From Paracyclopina nana (lineage: Eukaryota; Arthropoda; Copepoda; Cyclopoida; Cyclopettidae): 64,000 nucleotides of DNA. The notes beneath the pieces were generated by a model that was not told the origin of the DNA, did not search any database, and was given only the letters and a program-made list of their open reading frames with translations. Below are positions 45,928-55,677 of this stretch, in pieces. The stretch covers positions 14,396,501 to 14,460,500 of the forward strand of contig JAGUCH010000002.1 of the NCBI GenBank assembly GCA_019096065.1. The letters run 5' to 3'. Each line of letters starts with the position of its first letter. Within the stretch, counting starts at the first letter, position 1. The translations under genes and the position numbers were made by a program.

Positions 45928-46747
45928 CTACATGAGTTCTTCTATTTCTTCAATTGAATTTATAGGGAGCTGAACCCTCTCTTTGACAATGACGATTCTT
46001 CCAGAGGCAGCATCCACAATAATGTTGTCAATTTTCCCCTTTTTCTTCAATTTCGAGGCTGCATTCAAGATTTTCTTGTCCTCTCCAGTCAATCTTACTT
46101 TGAGGCTTAGGTCAAAGTCACCATTCATGCTGGGGTCACACTCAATTAAGGAGTTGAAGGCTGACAGTGGCTTCACATTGAGGAACTCAGCGATAATTAC
46201 ACGCACTCCTAGACGTCCAAGTTGACCTGCAAATGAACGTACTAATTCAGTTGCTTCAAAAGACCACTATTTGCAATAATTGCTTACCAATATCCTCTTC
46301 AGGAACTCTGACTCCAAATTTCCTGAGGATCCTGCTGAGCAGGATTGATTGCAAGTCTTCATCATCCCTAGGACAAGGGATTGATCTCCCTTTGAAGATG
46401 AGGAATTTTTTTGATATCTGGCGGGAGATCTTCGTCTGGCTAGCCATCATTTGCTTTTGTTGCTTGCCGATTTTTGCCATTTCTTGCTTAAGACTTTCAA
46501 TAGCCAATTTCATCTCAAGCTTCTCCTTTTCCAGCTTTTCAATGACTTTTTTCAGAGCATCAACTTGGTTGCCATTTGCGATTTCAATTTGCTCGTATTC
46601 AGCCATTTTCACCAAGGCTTGATCTTCGTCAATATTGTCATCATCTGTTTGTGCATCGTCTCGCTGCCCCACAATTTCAGCACCAAATTCATCTGATGCT
46701 TCAGAGTACTCTGTTACAGGATGATCTTGAACATTGGGAGTGGTCAA
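45928..46747 (-). CDS. Coiled-coil protein with FP25K-like C-terminus, probably transposon-derived (5' end uncertain)
   Basis: Two exons are clear: 46747 (or earlier)-46288 and 46226-45928, with a GTAAGC donor and matching phase. The N-terminal part is acidic, then a long coiled coil (about KKVIEKLEKEKLEMKLAIES). The C-terminal part, with VIIAEFLNVKPLSAF and LTGEDKKILNAASKLKKKG, resembles the baculovirus FP25K-like domain often found in arthropod transposon ORF1-type proteins. The first ATG in frame is at 46606. Upstream, an acceptor-like CAACTCCAG at about 46790 suggests a missing 5' exon. Function is not known; the homology call is tentative. Confidence 0.5.
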
Positions 46748-47840
46748 GGGTAATCCTGGTTGACTTTGGATCTGGAGTTGGACAATGGAGTCTCCAGATC
46801 AAATCTCCAGCGTGGAAACCTCCGATGAGATGGCTCAGAAGCTCCCGCGACTTTGGGTTCGAAAATAAAGAGCTTTTGAAGGTCTTTACTGTTTGGCGGA
46901 AAATCTAATACTGTTTATTTGCATACGTAAACAAAGGGAATTCGGAAATATATACAGTAGCTCACTGCAACCTCTTACAGTTTTCTCCCCCCATTTGAGC
47001 AACTAGAAGAGTGCCACTGGAATGGAGCTCAAATCCTCAGAGGCATAATTGAAAGCTTGGATGGTAAACGATGGGATTTTGCAAGACGCTTCCCTTCGCT
47101 GGTGGTTCTAGCAGCAATACGCTTTAATCTAGAATAACCTGAACTTGATATCCCTGGCTTGGCTTGTATTGCTTCGGCTAGCTTGGCATCAGGAAGCTCC
47201 TTGCCCTGAGCAGGCGTGCATTTTGGGGGTGACATTTTCTATTTTTATTCTATTCTTCACGGCCGTGTTGTTCTTCGACTCATTGGATGACAGGGTTGAC
47301 AGCACCACAAAAGTAGCCAAAAGGTAGCCAAAAGTGCGACGCCGTCTTGGGTGTTTCTAGTGTTCTAGGGGATCAACGCCGACTTCTTGATGACAGCACT
47401 AATCCTTGGTGAAGAACTAACTAGGTGTTGCTTGTTTGGTGGTATTTTCTCGATTGATTAAAAACTGATACATACAGAAAAATGAGAATACTGGGGCTGA
47501 GCAAAAAGCCGCGTGATAACCCTGAGCGTCTTGCTGCGCTATTACAGTAGCGTTACCAGATTGTGGGGCTCGAAATTGGTCAGTCCGTATACAAAAAAGG
47601 CCACAATTGAGAGCGCGTCTGCAGCTAAGAAAAGCCGCTTGGTAACTCTGAGCGTCATGCTGCGGCCATCGGCGCTCTAAGAGCCTGGTTACCAGACTTT
47701 TGCATCGCAATTGGAGGGCAGTGTTGCTAGATGTTTCTCGAAAGTGGTCAAAAGTTAAAATAAAGTGCCGCGCGGGATACAATTAAGTTATGAATAATAA
47801 AATGAAGAGTACAGTGCACTAGGAAGTCTTGTTTTTCTTC
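46748..47840. other. Intergenic between FP25K-like gene and integrase
   Basis: A 68-residue ATG-initiated minus-strand frame at 47029-47235, rich in Lys/Ser, could be a 5' exon of the FP25K-like gene, but no suitable donor was found. Two diverged copies of a GAGCGTC.TGCTGCG word lie at about 47524 and 47645. No LTR was recognised. Confidence 0.35.
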
Positions 47841-49304
47841 TTAGTGAAGCTCCTCTTTAGCAAGACGCTTAGATCTTCGGGTTCTGGAAGCTATGGGCCC
47901 AAAGTCGTCTTCTTGGAGCACTTGCGCAGGCACTGTGACTAACTCGTCTTCAGCAATGTCTCCAAGGACATCATCCTCGATAACTTCTTCTACAAGAGCA
48001 TCAGAGTCTTTGGATTTCACTTTTCGCTCACGTGGCAAGTACGGTGCACTATCCTCCTCCTCTTGACAAGGTAAAGGAATGAGGTGTATCACTGGCCTTT
48101 CCAGATACTTGAACACTGTACTTGTGAGTCCTCTTTTGTCAACTTGGGTGACAGCATATTTTACTATTACGCGTCTGACCCTGCCGTCTTGGTTAACATA
48201 GACCTTGTCGACTACACATAGTTTCCAGGAGCTGCGCCTTGCATGTTTTCGTGGGTCTACCAGTATAACCGGATCACCAGTTTTCAAGTCCTTGACAAAG
48301 TTATGCCACTTTGGCATCTTTTGTACTCTGACTAGGTAGCCCTGTATCCAGTAATTCCACATGTCTTGCATGCACTTTTCCAAGACTGCGTAGTGCTTTG
48401 GCAGTGAGCTAATATCTTTAGGGTCAATACTTGGCAGCACTTCACCTCCTGGTCCCCTGGTGAGAAAGTGGAATGGTGTGATGACATGCTCACCCATGAC
48501 TGCTACTGGTCTACCATTAACCATTGCTTCTGCTCTTTTTGTGAAAGTTGCGAATTGGTCATAAGTCAGAAGAGTTTCTCCAACTATTCGATAGAGGGCT
48601 TTCTTCCAGTTTTTTACAGCTGCTTCAGCCATTCCGTTGCAGTTAGGTGCATATGGAGGTGACAAGGACCAGGATTGTACTCCTATAAGAGATGCGTCTT
48701 GCCTAAGCTTGAGCCAGTCGATGCTCTCCAAGTTGGCCATGAGCTCCTCGTGGAGTGGATTGTGCAGGATTTCAATGCGTGCTCTCTTCAAGTTGGAGCC
48801 CTGATCACTCCTGATCTCTTGAGGGACTCCAGTCCTCGAAACCATGCGATCAAGTGCATATCTCAAGGCGGCAGCACTCAGCTTTGGAGTAACCTCAGTA
48901 TGTATGGCTCTTGTGTCTCTACAAATGGCAATGAGCACATAGACTTTTGTTGAGCTGCGACCGTATTGGACTAAGAAAGGGCCTGCGAAGTCAATTGCAA
49001 TACGCCTGAAGGGGAACATTTCTGTGGCAGGCAAAAGGAAGTTGTGGGGCAGAGGAGCCATAATTTGCTGCATAGTTTTGCGTCTTGCTACTATGCAAAA
49101 TAAGCATTCATTTGTGATTTTCTTGAATAGCTTAGATGCTCCGACCACATAGTATCTTTTCTGGAGCTCAGCAAGCATAGTGACAACTCCATATCCATGC
49201 CCTAACTCGCTGTGAACATGCATGCACACCCTGAGGGCCCAGGCCTTAGGCACAATGAGCCTTGCTTTGCCGATTGTTGTTAGTAAATCACGGTGAAACC
49301 GAAG
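47841..49304 (-). CDS. BEL/Pao-type retrotransposon integrase, detached from the rest of pol
   Basis: An open frame of about 487 codons from the preceding stop (an ATG-independent N-terminus, so 5'-truncated or spliced). It shows an HHCC-type zinc-binding region ending NECLFC, and an integrase core with IDFAGPF (first D), RSDQGSN (second D) and NGMAEAAVKNWKK (E), then a C-terminal BEL-style domain with GDPVILVDP and VKYAV. It ends in an acidic then basic tail (RTRRSKRLAKEELH). Protease and reverse transcriptase are absent and no LTRs are seen. The long intact frame is notable for a fragment; it could be a recent truncation or a domesticated integrase. Confidence 0.75.
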   Translation of the reverse strand, partial: LRFHRDLLTTIGKARLIVPKAWALRVCMHVHSELGHGYGVVTMLAELQKRYYVVGASKLFKKITNECLFCIVARRKTMQQIMAPLPHNFLLPATEMFPFRRIAIDFAGPFLVQYGRSSTKVYVLIAICRDTRAIHTEVTPKLSAAALRYALDRMVSRTGVPQEIRSDQGSNLKRARIEILHNPLHEELMANLESIDWLKLRQDASLIGVQSWSLSPPYAPNCNGMAEAAVKNWKKALYRIVGETLLTYDQFATFTKRAEAMVNGRPVAVMGEHVITPFHFLTRGPGGEVLPSIDPKDISSLPKHYAVLEKCMQDMWNYWIQGYLVRVQKMPKWHNFVKDLKTGDPVILVDPRKHARRSSWKLCVVDKVYVNQDGRVRRVIVKYAVTQVDKRGLTSTVFKYLERPVIHLIPLPCQEEEDSAPYLPRERKVKSKDSDALVEEVIEDDVLGDIAEDELVTVPAQVLQEDDFGPIASRTRRSKRLAKEELH

Positions 49305-49560
49305 TCAATGTGGTTCTGGTTGGCGTTCTGTTTTGGCTTGTAAATGCAGGTGTGAATGGGCTTGTAAAAAGGGTTGTCGTTGGCTTGTAAAACCGTTTGT
49401 GGATGTGCTTGTCAAAAAGTTGTAGATGAGGTTGTGAAAATTTTCTGACTTGCAGGGTGACTTGGGGAGTGAGCATTGTGCTGCCAAGTGCGTCGGTTAC
49501 TGCATAGAAGTAACTTGACTTAAAAGAAGTGCTTCATAGAGAAAAGTAGTTTATTCAAAA
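49305..49560. other. Left flank of the virus-like element
   Basis: Contains a loose repeat of GGCTTGTAAA words (49345-49430). No inverted terminal repeat matching the right side (beyond 58.7 kb) was found, so the true left end is not located. Confidence 0.35.
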
Positions 49561-50440
49561 ATGCCCTTTGACATTCAATTTAAGGTAGATAAATACTTTT
49601 AAATATTTTCAATGAAGTGATACTAAAAAAATTATTTAGCATCCAGCCACATATTTGGTGTGTGGTCCAGCAGGTAAATACAAGGTGAATCTTTTTTTTT
49701 TCATTTATGCTGACCGAAAGTCAATTTAGGCTCTGGAAAAACAACATTTATACAAAATCTTCTATTGGAGGCAGACAAACTCATCTATCCCAATCCTCCC
49801 GTCAAACTGCTTTTCTATCAAGAGTATCAGCCCATTTACCAAACACTTTTAAAAAATGGTTTGATTACCAGACTTATTGAAGGTATTCCACCCTATGAAG
49901 AAATACGAGAAATTTTAGCCAGCTATAAAAAAGAAGGCAGTTTTGCCATCTTCGATGATTCGCTGCAAAGTTTTGGTGAACTACATCAACTTTATACTGT
50001 TGGTATGTTTTTGTCTCGACCAACATTCAACATGCCAACAAAAATTATTTCCTTTAGGCTCAAGACACTTGAATGCGAGCACGTTGGTGGCATCACAAGT
50101 TTTATTTGGTGAAGGGCCCCATTTACGCACCATTAGTCTGAATGCAACATACTTGATTTTGATGAAATCAGTGCGTTCACAGCGACAAATTTCAACCTTG
50201 AGCTCGCAAATTGCACCTTATCAATCATCTTTTATTGTCAACAGTTATCTGGCTGCAACAAGAACGCCTTATTCCTACCTAATTCTTGACATGCACGCCT
50301 CACAAAGCGATATAGTTCGCCTGCGAAGCAAGATTTTCTCGCACGAAGGTAGAGAAACTCTGCTTTTGTGTCCCATCATCATAACTTTTGTTTTTATTCA
50401 TGTTGCAGGCATCCCAGTATGTTTTGTGAAAAACAGTTGA
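49561..50440 (+). CDS. FtsK/A32-type DNA-packaging ATPase (5 exons)
   Basis: This ATPase pumps the viral genome into capsids. Exons 49561-49584, 49640-49673, 49730-50002, 50058-50348 and 50409-50440 all have GT-AG borders and agree in phase, giving 217 residues, close to the usual Polinton size. Walker A (GPAGSGKT, residues 17-24) is assembled across intron 2. Walker B is FAIFDDS in exon 3. Then come QVLFGEGPHLRTISLNATYLI-type family blocks and SYLILDMHASQ, followed by RLRSKIFSHEG at the end. No frame break. The spliced reading restores every conserved block in order, which is why introns rather than frameshifts are called here. Confidence 0.88.
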
Positions 50441-50504
50441 ACTAAGCAATGCATGACAGTTTGCACATATAGCTTGATGAAAAAAAATAACTTCACTGAT
50501 CACA

Positions 50505-50882
50505 ATGAGCAACCGTTCATCCTCCAAGGTGACTGAAAAAAAGTGCAAACTTTTATTTCTCAACACACTTAAAAAGTTAACCAATGAAGAGAGAAAAGAT
50601 CTGCTTTCAAGGCTAAATCCACAGTCGATCAATGACTTGGGGACTTTTATTTTTAACGCCATTCATTCCGATTTGGGTCTTTCAAAGGCCACGAAAGAAA
50701 AGCTACGGAAGCAGCTGAGCGAATCTTCAACTGACTTAAGGTTCATTGCAGACCGTTCCAAGCCAGTTGAATTGAGACGAAGACGTGCTAAGAAGCAAAG
50801 TGGCCAAGGCATTGGACTGATTTTATCAGCCCTTGTGCCAGCAATCACTAGTTTAATTGCAAATAGAGTTAGCAAACAATAA
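50505..50882 (+). CDS. Small pX-like virion/core protein
   Basis: 125 residues. The N-terminal half is helical and basic. The end is a basic patch (LRRRRAKK) followed by a glycine turn and a hydrophobic segment (GQGIGLILSALVPAITSLIA). That layout matches small core/capsid-associated proteins of Polintons and adintoviruses (adenovirus pX-like), usually placed next to the ATPase as here. It starts 64 nt after the ATPase stop and ends 7 nt before the next start codon. The function is inferred from layout, not from a catalytic motif. Confidence 0.6.
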   Translation: MSNRSSSKVTEKKCKLLFLNTLKKLTNEERKDLLSRLNPQSINDLGTFIFNAIHSDLGLSKATKEKLRKQLSESSTDLRFIADRSKPVELRRRRAKKQSGQGIGLILSALVPAITSLIANRVSKQ

Positions 50883-50889
50883 ATACTCA

Positions 50890-51576
50890 ATGCCTAGACC
50901 AAAGTCATTTAAAGGCAGTTTCTCCACATTATATCTTGTACCTACTAAGTTGTACGACAAACTTTTGCATTGCATCGATACTGCCGATAACCAAGACCTG
51001 TCACGCATGAACCAGGCCCCTGCAGATCGTTCTGATCAAGCCATGCCAGTTGAACCGCCCAGATCACCTCCACACCCAACAAGGGCTGAGCAAGTAGTAG
51101 GCAACGAGGAACAAGATCGATCCCCATTGATTCCTCTCGAAGAAGACAGCATCACCAACGAGGCATTAGAACCTGCTCCTTCTGCTACTACGACTACTAC
51201 AACTGCTGATGTTGGCACAAATTATGATGATGAAGACGGGCTTGTGGCTTGCCCGATTTGCGATGGGTTGTTTAGTGGGCCCCAAAGTGTAGAGAGCCAT
51301 ATGGAAGCCTATCACAGCAGACCCAACAATGCTACATTTGGTACGCAAACAGACAATCCGCAGCCTCCACCACCACCACCACCGCCAAGAGCAACTCCAC
51401 GCCCGCGACCACCTTCGCCTCCACCAGTGAAAACGCGAGGAGCAAAGCGAAAGTTTGTACCTCCACCTACAGATGCAAATGAGTACACACCACGACCGAG
51501 GAAAGCAAAACAAGGCCTGATCCAGTACGGGAAAGGCTGTGCAAAAACAAAAACCTTTTGCAAATGGAAATTTTAA
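50890..51576 (+). CDS. C2H2 zinc-finger, proline-rich element protein
   Basis: 228 residues from the ATG at 50890, only 7 nt after the pX-like stop, so the two probably share an mRNA. The N-terminal block (GSFSTLYLVPTKLYDKLL) resembles a recurrent N-terminus of Polinton accessory proteins. There is one C2H2 finger (CPICDGLF...HMEAYH), a poly-Thr and poly-Pro stretch, and a basic C-terminus (KTRGAKRK). AATAAA at about 51613 follows, and a TTTATT at 51592 serves the opposing gene. DNA binding is likely, but its role is unknown. Confidence 0.65.
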   Translation: MPRPKSFKGSFSTLYLVPTKLYDKLLHCIDTADNQDLSRMNQAPADRSDQAMPVEPPRSPPHPTRAEQVVGNEEQDRSPLIPLEEDSITNEALEPAPSATTTTTTADVGTNYDDEDGLVACPICDGLFSGPQSVESHMEAYHSRPNNATFGTQTDNPQPPPPPPPPRATPRPRPPSPPPVKTRGAKRKFVPPPTDANEYTPRPRKAKQGLIQYGKGCAKTKTFCKWKF

Positions 51577-51593
51577 GTAGAACAATCATGAGT

Positions 51594-53285
51594 TTATTGT
51601 ACATGCTGAGTAAATAAAAGATTGAGCATTACAAAGTCAGTTTCATTATTAAAAGCAACTTTTTGTCCACTGTGTGTGCGTAAATCAAAATGGAGTGTGG
51701 AAGCGGCTGCTATATTCACTTTGTGATATTCCAGCTTTTCAAATTCAATATTTGAATTGCTTCCCTCTGCCACAGATTTCACAGGCAATACTTTAAGCAA
51801 TTTTAGCTCATTGTTTGATACAATTGTGTCAGTAATAAAATCGGCATATAGGAAGACAGAATTGGGTAGATAATGATTAAATTTTGGCAAAAATGGAAAA
51901 CTGAATGGCTTTCTAGCAAGTCTTTCGATGGATATCACAGGATATTTGTCATCGCTTGGTGTACCACCTAAAAAAACAAACAGCTTTTTTTGTAGCACAA
52001 TTCTCATATTCAGTTCTGAAAGAAAGCAAAGACCTCCAGTGTGAATGTCAATACTTGCTTTGGTGCGTAATCCACTAAATTTATCATTAAAAAACTGTAC
52101 TATATCACGAACATGATTTACATTTTTTGGCATAATAAGCGTAAAAGAAGTGATTTCAGCCGCATCTTCTTCGGCCCAAAATTTGAAATACAGGCTTCTT
52201 TCGCGATTGGAGAAGGGCAATTCAAATCGTGTCGGCAAATGGCAGGAGACCAATGCTACAAACCAATCCGATCCAAAAAATGTGATGGGCACTGCCAAGC
52301 TTGATGTGAAGCTACTAGGCGTATTATTTTTGAAATTTGCAGTTGGCCTTGATGTACATCGAATAAAAAAGTTTGACATGGTGGCAAGCGTTGTTTTTCG
52401 AACACTAAATTTGACAATAGTTGCTCTACCAGGTTGAAGTTTAAGTTGTTGATAATTTTCATCAAGGAGTTGTAGTTTCAAGTTATTTCTAGGCTTGGGT
52501 TCACTCAGCTGAAAATAGATTGGATTTTTCAGCTCAAAGTAGAATCCATTGAAAGTTGGCTGTTGCTGTTGTATATCAAAAGTTGCCACATAGTTGCAGG
52601 TGCGATCATCAATTTGGTGCTTTTTTACAAATGAAGCCGACAAAAAGATGTGCTTTGGTACTTGCGGCCTCAACTGCACACTCTTTTTGCATGCAAAATA
52701 AATTCCTTCATCATTTGCTTCGTAGACATGGTATAGCAGCCCGTGTTGAATAATGCTCTGCTTTGGCTGAAATGTTCCATCCGATAGAATATTTGCTAGC
52801 TCTTCGTAAATGCTCATAAAAATTGGCCTTTCTGGCTCGTCGGCACGTTTAAACTTTTGCATCACTTTTTCACTAGCAAAGCACCCAAAATATGTCACTA
52901 AGGATGAAGGATCTGTGTAGGCTATGCTTGGCAGCGGTTGGTTACCTTGAATAGCTGCAGTATGAATGCTCAAATTAAGGGTATCAGCTAGTTTTCGCAA
53001 TGTGAAGCTTTTATGCGGGAGAAAAATCCTTGAAATGATCCCTCTATCCTCATATGTGCCAGCTACAGGTTCAGTGCTGAGCAAAATAACTGGATGCTCA
53101 TGATTTGAGGCCATGATGCCTTCGGTCAGAAATTGGGCATCAATAAAGCATTCTTCAACTGCCACTTCATACACGTGGTTGGATGTTGTAAATGAAGCAC
53201 TAAGAGCGTTGGTAAAATTGCTTAATGTGTTGTTAGGGTATATATCACTCGAACCATTTGAAGCCAAAAAAAAATTACTCTTCAT
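51594..53285 (-). CDS. Two-module virion protein (penton/fibre-like)
   Basis: 563 residues, intact. The protein begins with a motif known from Polinton-associated proteins, FFLASNGSSDIYPNNT...F, followed by YEVAVEECFI. A second copy of the module starts near residue 307 (FFIRCTSRPTANFKNNTPSSF, then WFVALVSCHLP). It therefore looks like an internal duplication of a beta-rich unit. The family is typically an outer capsid component; penton or fibre is inference. The start ATG overlaps the integrase stop by one base (TAATG), which suits termination-reinitiation. AATAAA for this gene is at about 51592. Confidence 0.65.
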   Translation of the reverse strand: MKSNFFLASNGSSDIYPNNTLSNFTNALSASFTTSNHVYEVAVEECFIDAQFLTEGIMASNHEHPVILLSTEPVAGTYEDRGIISRIFLPHKSFTLRKLADTLNLSIHTAAIQGNQPLPSIAYTDPSSLVTYFGCFASEKVMQKFKRADEPERPIFMSIYEELANILSDGTFQPKQSIIQHGLLYHVYEANDEGIYFACKKSVQLRPQVPKHIFLSASFVKKHQIDDRTCNYVATFDIQQQQPTFNGFYFELKNPIYFQLSEPKPRNNLKLQLLDENYQQLKLQPGRATIVKFSVRKTTLATMSNFFIRCTSRPTANFKNNTPSSFTSSLAVPITFFGSDWFVALVSCHLPTRFELPFSNRERSLYFKFWAEEDAAEITSFTLIMPKNVNHVRDIVQFFNDKFSGLRTKASIDIHTGGLCFLSELNMRIVLQKKLFVFLGGTPSDDKYPVISIERLARKPFSFPFLPKFNHYLPNSVFLYADFITDTIVSNNELKLLKVLPVKSVAEGSNSNIEFEKLEYHKVNIAAASTLHFDLRTHSGQKVAFNNETDFVMLNLLFTQHVQ

Positions 53286-54436
53286 TATTTTTTATTGACG
53301 TAGGCTGCAAGAGGCTGAAATTGGGGAATATTTCCTTGAGCAAGCACTTGTTCAACTAGTCGAGTTGGCAGCCAAGCTTGATATGAAGCTGGTAAATTAT
53401 GATATGTGATGAGACTTTTCGCTCCCTTCTTTCTTAGCACTTCTCCAATGCTAAACTTCATGCTTGGATCCAGGGCCACCAATTGATGTTTTGAAAATGA
53501 GCCCTGTACAATTTCACCAGTTTTTAAAACTTTCAAATCATATGTTGGTATTTTGTGCACCCTCCTAATGCGGTAAATAACATAAGGCTCATTGTTGGTC
53601 TGCAAATCATAGGCGCGATTGAACAATGTTTCCAGCTTGGTCACTCTAACAATTTGTCCCAATTGAAAAGTTGGCTTTTCTCGCTTCACGCAAGCATAGT
53701 TTTTTTCAAAAATATGCTTCAATTTCATATGATTCTCTGGAAGTTCAGCTTCTTGTGGGCTCATTTGTATCATGCGATGTTGCCTTGTACGATATGTTCT
53801 AACAATTAGGTCAAGGTGGTCAATGTAACGCTCGGTCCGGTTTTCATCCATAAAAGCCAGCATCAGTCTTTTCAACGAAGCTTGAGCTCGTTCAATTTTG
53901 GGACAATGTCCCAACACATACGAGTGTCTCAATTGAATGGACTTTTCATTCAAGAGAGCCAGCATAGGCTTCCCTGTCCATTCTTTACCCAAGTCACTAC
54001 AGATTGCATCCACCTTGGGCGGAGTAATTTCACGATCCAACATTTGTCTAAAAACCTTTGTCACTTCATGACAAGTTTTTGTCTTGAGCACTCCTACCCA
54101 CAAGTAGCGGGTAAAAGAATCAATCGCGCATAATAGGAATCGCACTTGATCGTTGTGTTCAGCATATCGACTCACATCTAACAAATCAACTTCAACCAAT
54201 TGTCGCTTTTTATATGAAAAAACCACATTGGTGGCTCCTGCGCGAGGATGATTGAGCCTATAGGCTGTGTACACATCTTGCTGTGACAAAAACTGTCGGA
54301 TTTGATGATAGGTGAGTGCACCATTGAAGTATTTGTAAATTGTCTGTGGACCAGCAAACGCAATGGGACTTCCAATCGATGTATACAGCTGTTTTAAAGC
54401 TTTTTTAGCCTCAACGGAGCTCCAGTTAGATGCCAT
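53285..54436 (-). CDS. Polinton-type (retroviral-like) integrase
   Basis: 383 residues, intact. It inserts the element's DNA into the host chromosome. The N-terminal segment ends with HQIRQFLSQQDVYTAYR, typical of Polinton c-integrases. The catalytic core has VDLLDVSRY (first D), ICSDLGKEW (second D) and KIERAQASLKRLM (E), all present. A YIDHLDLIVRTYR segment precedes a C-terminal chromo/SH3-like region (RVTKLETLFNRAYDLQ, YVIYRIRRV). It starts about 23 nt beyond the probable extended end of the pVI-like gene, and its stop overlaps the next start. Confidence 0.88.
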   Translation of the reverse strand: MASNWSSVEAKKALKQLYTSIGSPIAFAGPQTIYKYFNGALTYHQIRQFLSQQDVYTAYRLNHPRAGATNVVFSYKKRQLVEVDLLDVSRYAEHNDQVRFLLCAIDSFTRYLWVGVLKTKTCHEVTKVFRQMLDREITPPKVDAICSDLGKEWTGKPMLALLNEKSIQLRHSYVLGHCPKIERAQASLKRLMLAFMDENRTERYIDHLDLIVRTYRTRQHRMIQMSPQEAELPENHMKLKHIFEKNYACVKREKPTFQLGQIVRVTKLETLFNRAYDLQTNNEPYVIYRIRRVHKIPTYDLKVLKTGEIVQGSFSKHQLVALDPSMKFSIGEVLRKKGAKSLITYHNLPASYQAWLPTRLVEQVLAQGNIPQFQPLAAYVNKK

Positions 54437-54532
54437 CTAGTAAATCATAGGGTTGAGAGCTATCTTTTTCTTGGACTTTTTACAGTTTTGACTACTGTTG
54501 TCGCAGCATCCGCTTTTCGCTTTTGCAGTTTT

Positions 54533-54877
54533 TCAGAGATTTCTCAAGCTTGATGCAATCTCCTCTTTTGCCACATCAAGTTTTGACTTTAAGCCTTCGG
54601 TTGGATCTTGTCCCTGGACCAAATCGGCGAGAGCATCGGTTGTTGCACTTAAAGCAGTTGCCTTCAAATTTTTGCCCAGCTCGGATTTGCTTAATTGTTT
54701 CACACCTGAAAGTGCAGCCTTACCAGCTTTAGCTGCAAATGGCAAGATCTTTGAGAAAAGGGATGAGAAAATTGCGCCAAGCCCGGATCCACTTTGAATA
54801 TGAGAACCTTGATGAAATTTAAGCAGTCCGCCTACACCAGGCATCAGTTCACTTTCAAAGTTGCCTCCAATAGGCAT
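54533..54877 (-). CDS. pVI-like amphipathic virion protein
   Basis: 114 residues, with a glycine-rich start (MPIGGNFESELMPGVGGLL) and then SGSGLGAIFSSLFSKILPFAAKAGKAAL, like the small pVI-type membrane-active/capsid-cement proteins beside the integrase in Polintons. The sequence downstream in another frame (to the stop at 54460) is strongly basic, KRK- and PRKR-bearing, as expected for this family's C-terminus. A one-base frame change at about 54530 may therefore have shortened it. Its start overlaps the end of the TFIIB-like frame. Function is inferred. Confidence 0.55.
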   Translation of the reverse strand: MPIGGNFESELMPGVGGLLKFHQGSHIQSGSGLGAIFSSLFSKILPFAAKAGKAALSGVKQLSKSELGKNLKATALSATTDALADLVQGQDPTEGLKSKLDVAKEEIASSLRNL

Positions 54878-55677
54878 GATGGTGCTTTATTGTCTGTATA
54901 GAAGCTCACCATGGCCCAGCAACAGCTTAGTTCATGCCATAGCGTTTCAAGAATCGCACCAAAGTGTGCTTTTAATGCCCGAAACGCTGCAAATATCTTT
55001 AACATGTACATCAATTTTTGCAAATTACAAAATATTTTTATGAAACTAGCAGCAATGGTGGCAGGATTACAATTGCAGTAATGATTAAGGCCGGAGGTAT
55101 GAATGAGTTTCGAATTTGACAAGCTTGAGCTTGAGAGAGGTTGAGTTTCCCACAGAATCGGTCCACTAATTGATCTGGCTTAGTATTTTTTGTTGTGCAA
55201 AGTATTTGATGTGAGCAGCAGATATGAGCGATGATCTGAGATCACTGTCGAGGCTTGTCAATTCGCGAAATGTGAGCGGACACTGCTCTTCTTGCAAAAT
55301 CTCATACAAGGCTGCGAATAAAATCGCCTTTTTCTCAGCACAAATTTTGGCATCTTTTCCTTTCGGGCTATATGAAGGTACAAGTCATGTGCTTGCTTTG
55401 CAAACCGAGGAGGTAAATTGGCATTTGAGCACACATTCACTATAATGTCAAATAAATGATCCCATTTGCCCACCTTGCAAGCCGAAGATGGCTCATTATT
55501 TTTGTCGAGTTTATCTTGGATCCCTTCAATTGAATCTCGATCGCAGGGGTTTGTCACACTTCCCAAGGGTGCAATAAATGACACTCGTTCTGCCAATATG
55601 AGTCCACACAACAGGCATATAACATCGCCCGTTTGATGGTCGCCTGCTTGACTCAAGTGTTGGCAGTCATCTGACAT
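54844..55677 (-). CDS. TFIIB-like transcription factor, frame-broken
   Basis: TFIIB bridges TBP and RNA polymerase II. From the ATG at 55677 the frame shows a zinc-ribbon with GDVICLLCGLILAERV, matching the TFIIB ribbon (the first pair is C-x-H rather than C-x2-H). A cyclin-type repeat follows (LPPRFAKQAHDLYLHIA). The second half of that repeat (AILFAALYEILQEEQCPLTFREL) and a second repeat (VDRFCGKLNLSQAQACQI; NPATIAASFIKIF) continue in other frames. Changes of frame fall at about 55329-55334, 55176-55178 and 55107-55110, each beside a short homopolymer. It starts inside the last 25 nt of the TBP-like gene. Decay or assembly error cannot be told apart here. Confidence 0.7.

Noticed and set aside
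47029..47235. Small gene of 68 residues
   Set aside because: ATG-initiated and basic, but with no family, no neighbour overlap and no good donor to join it to the FP25K-like gene. Kept only as a remark.
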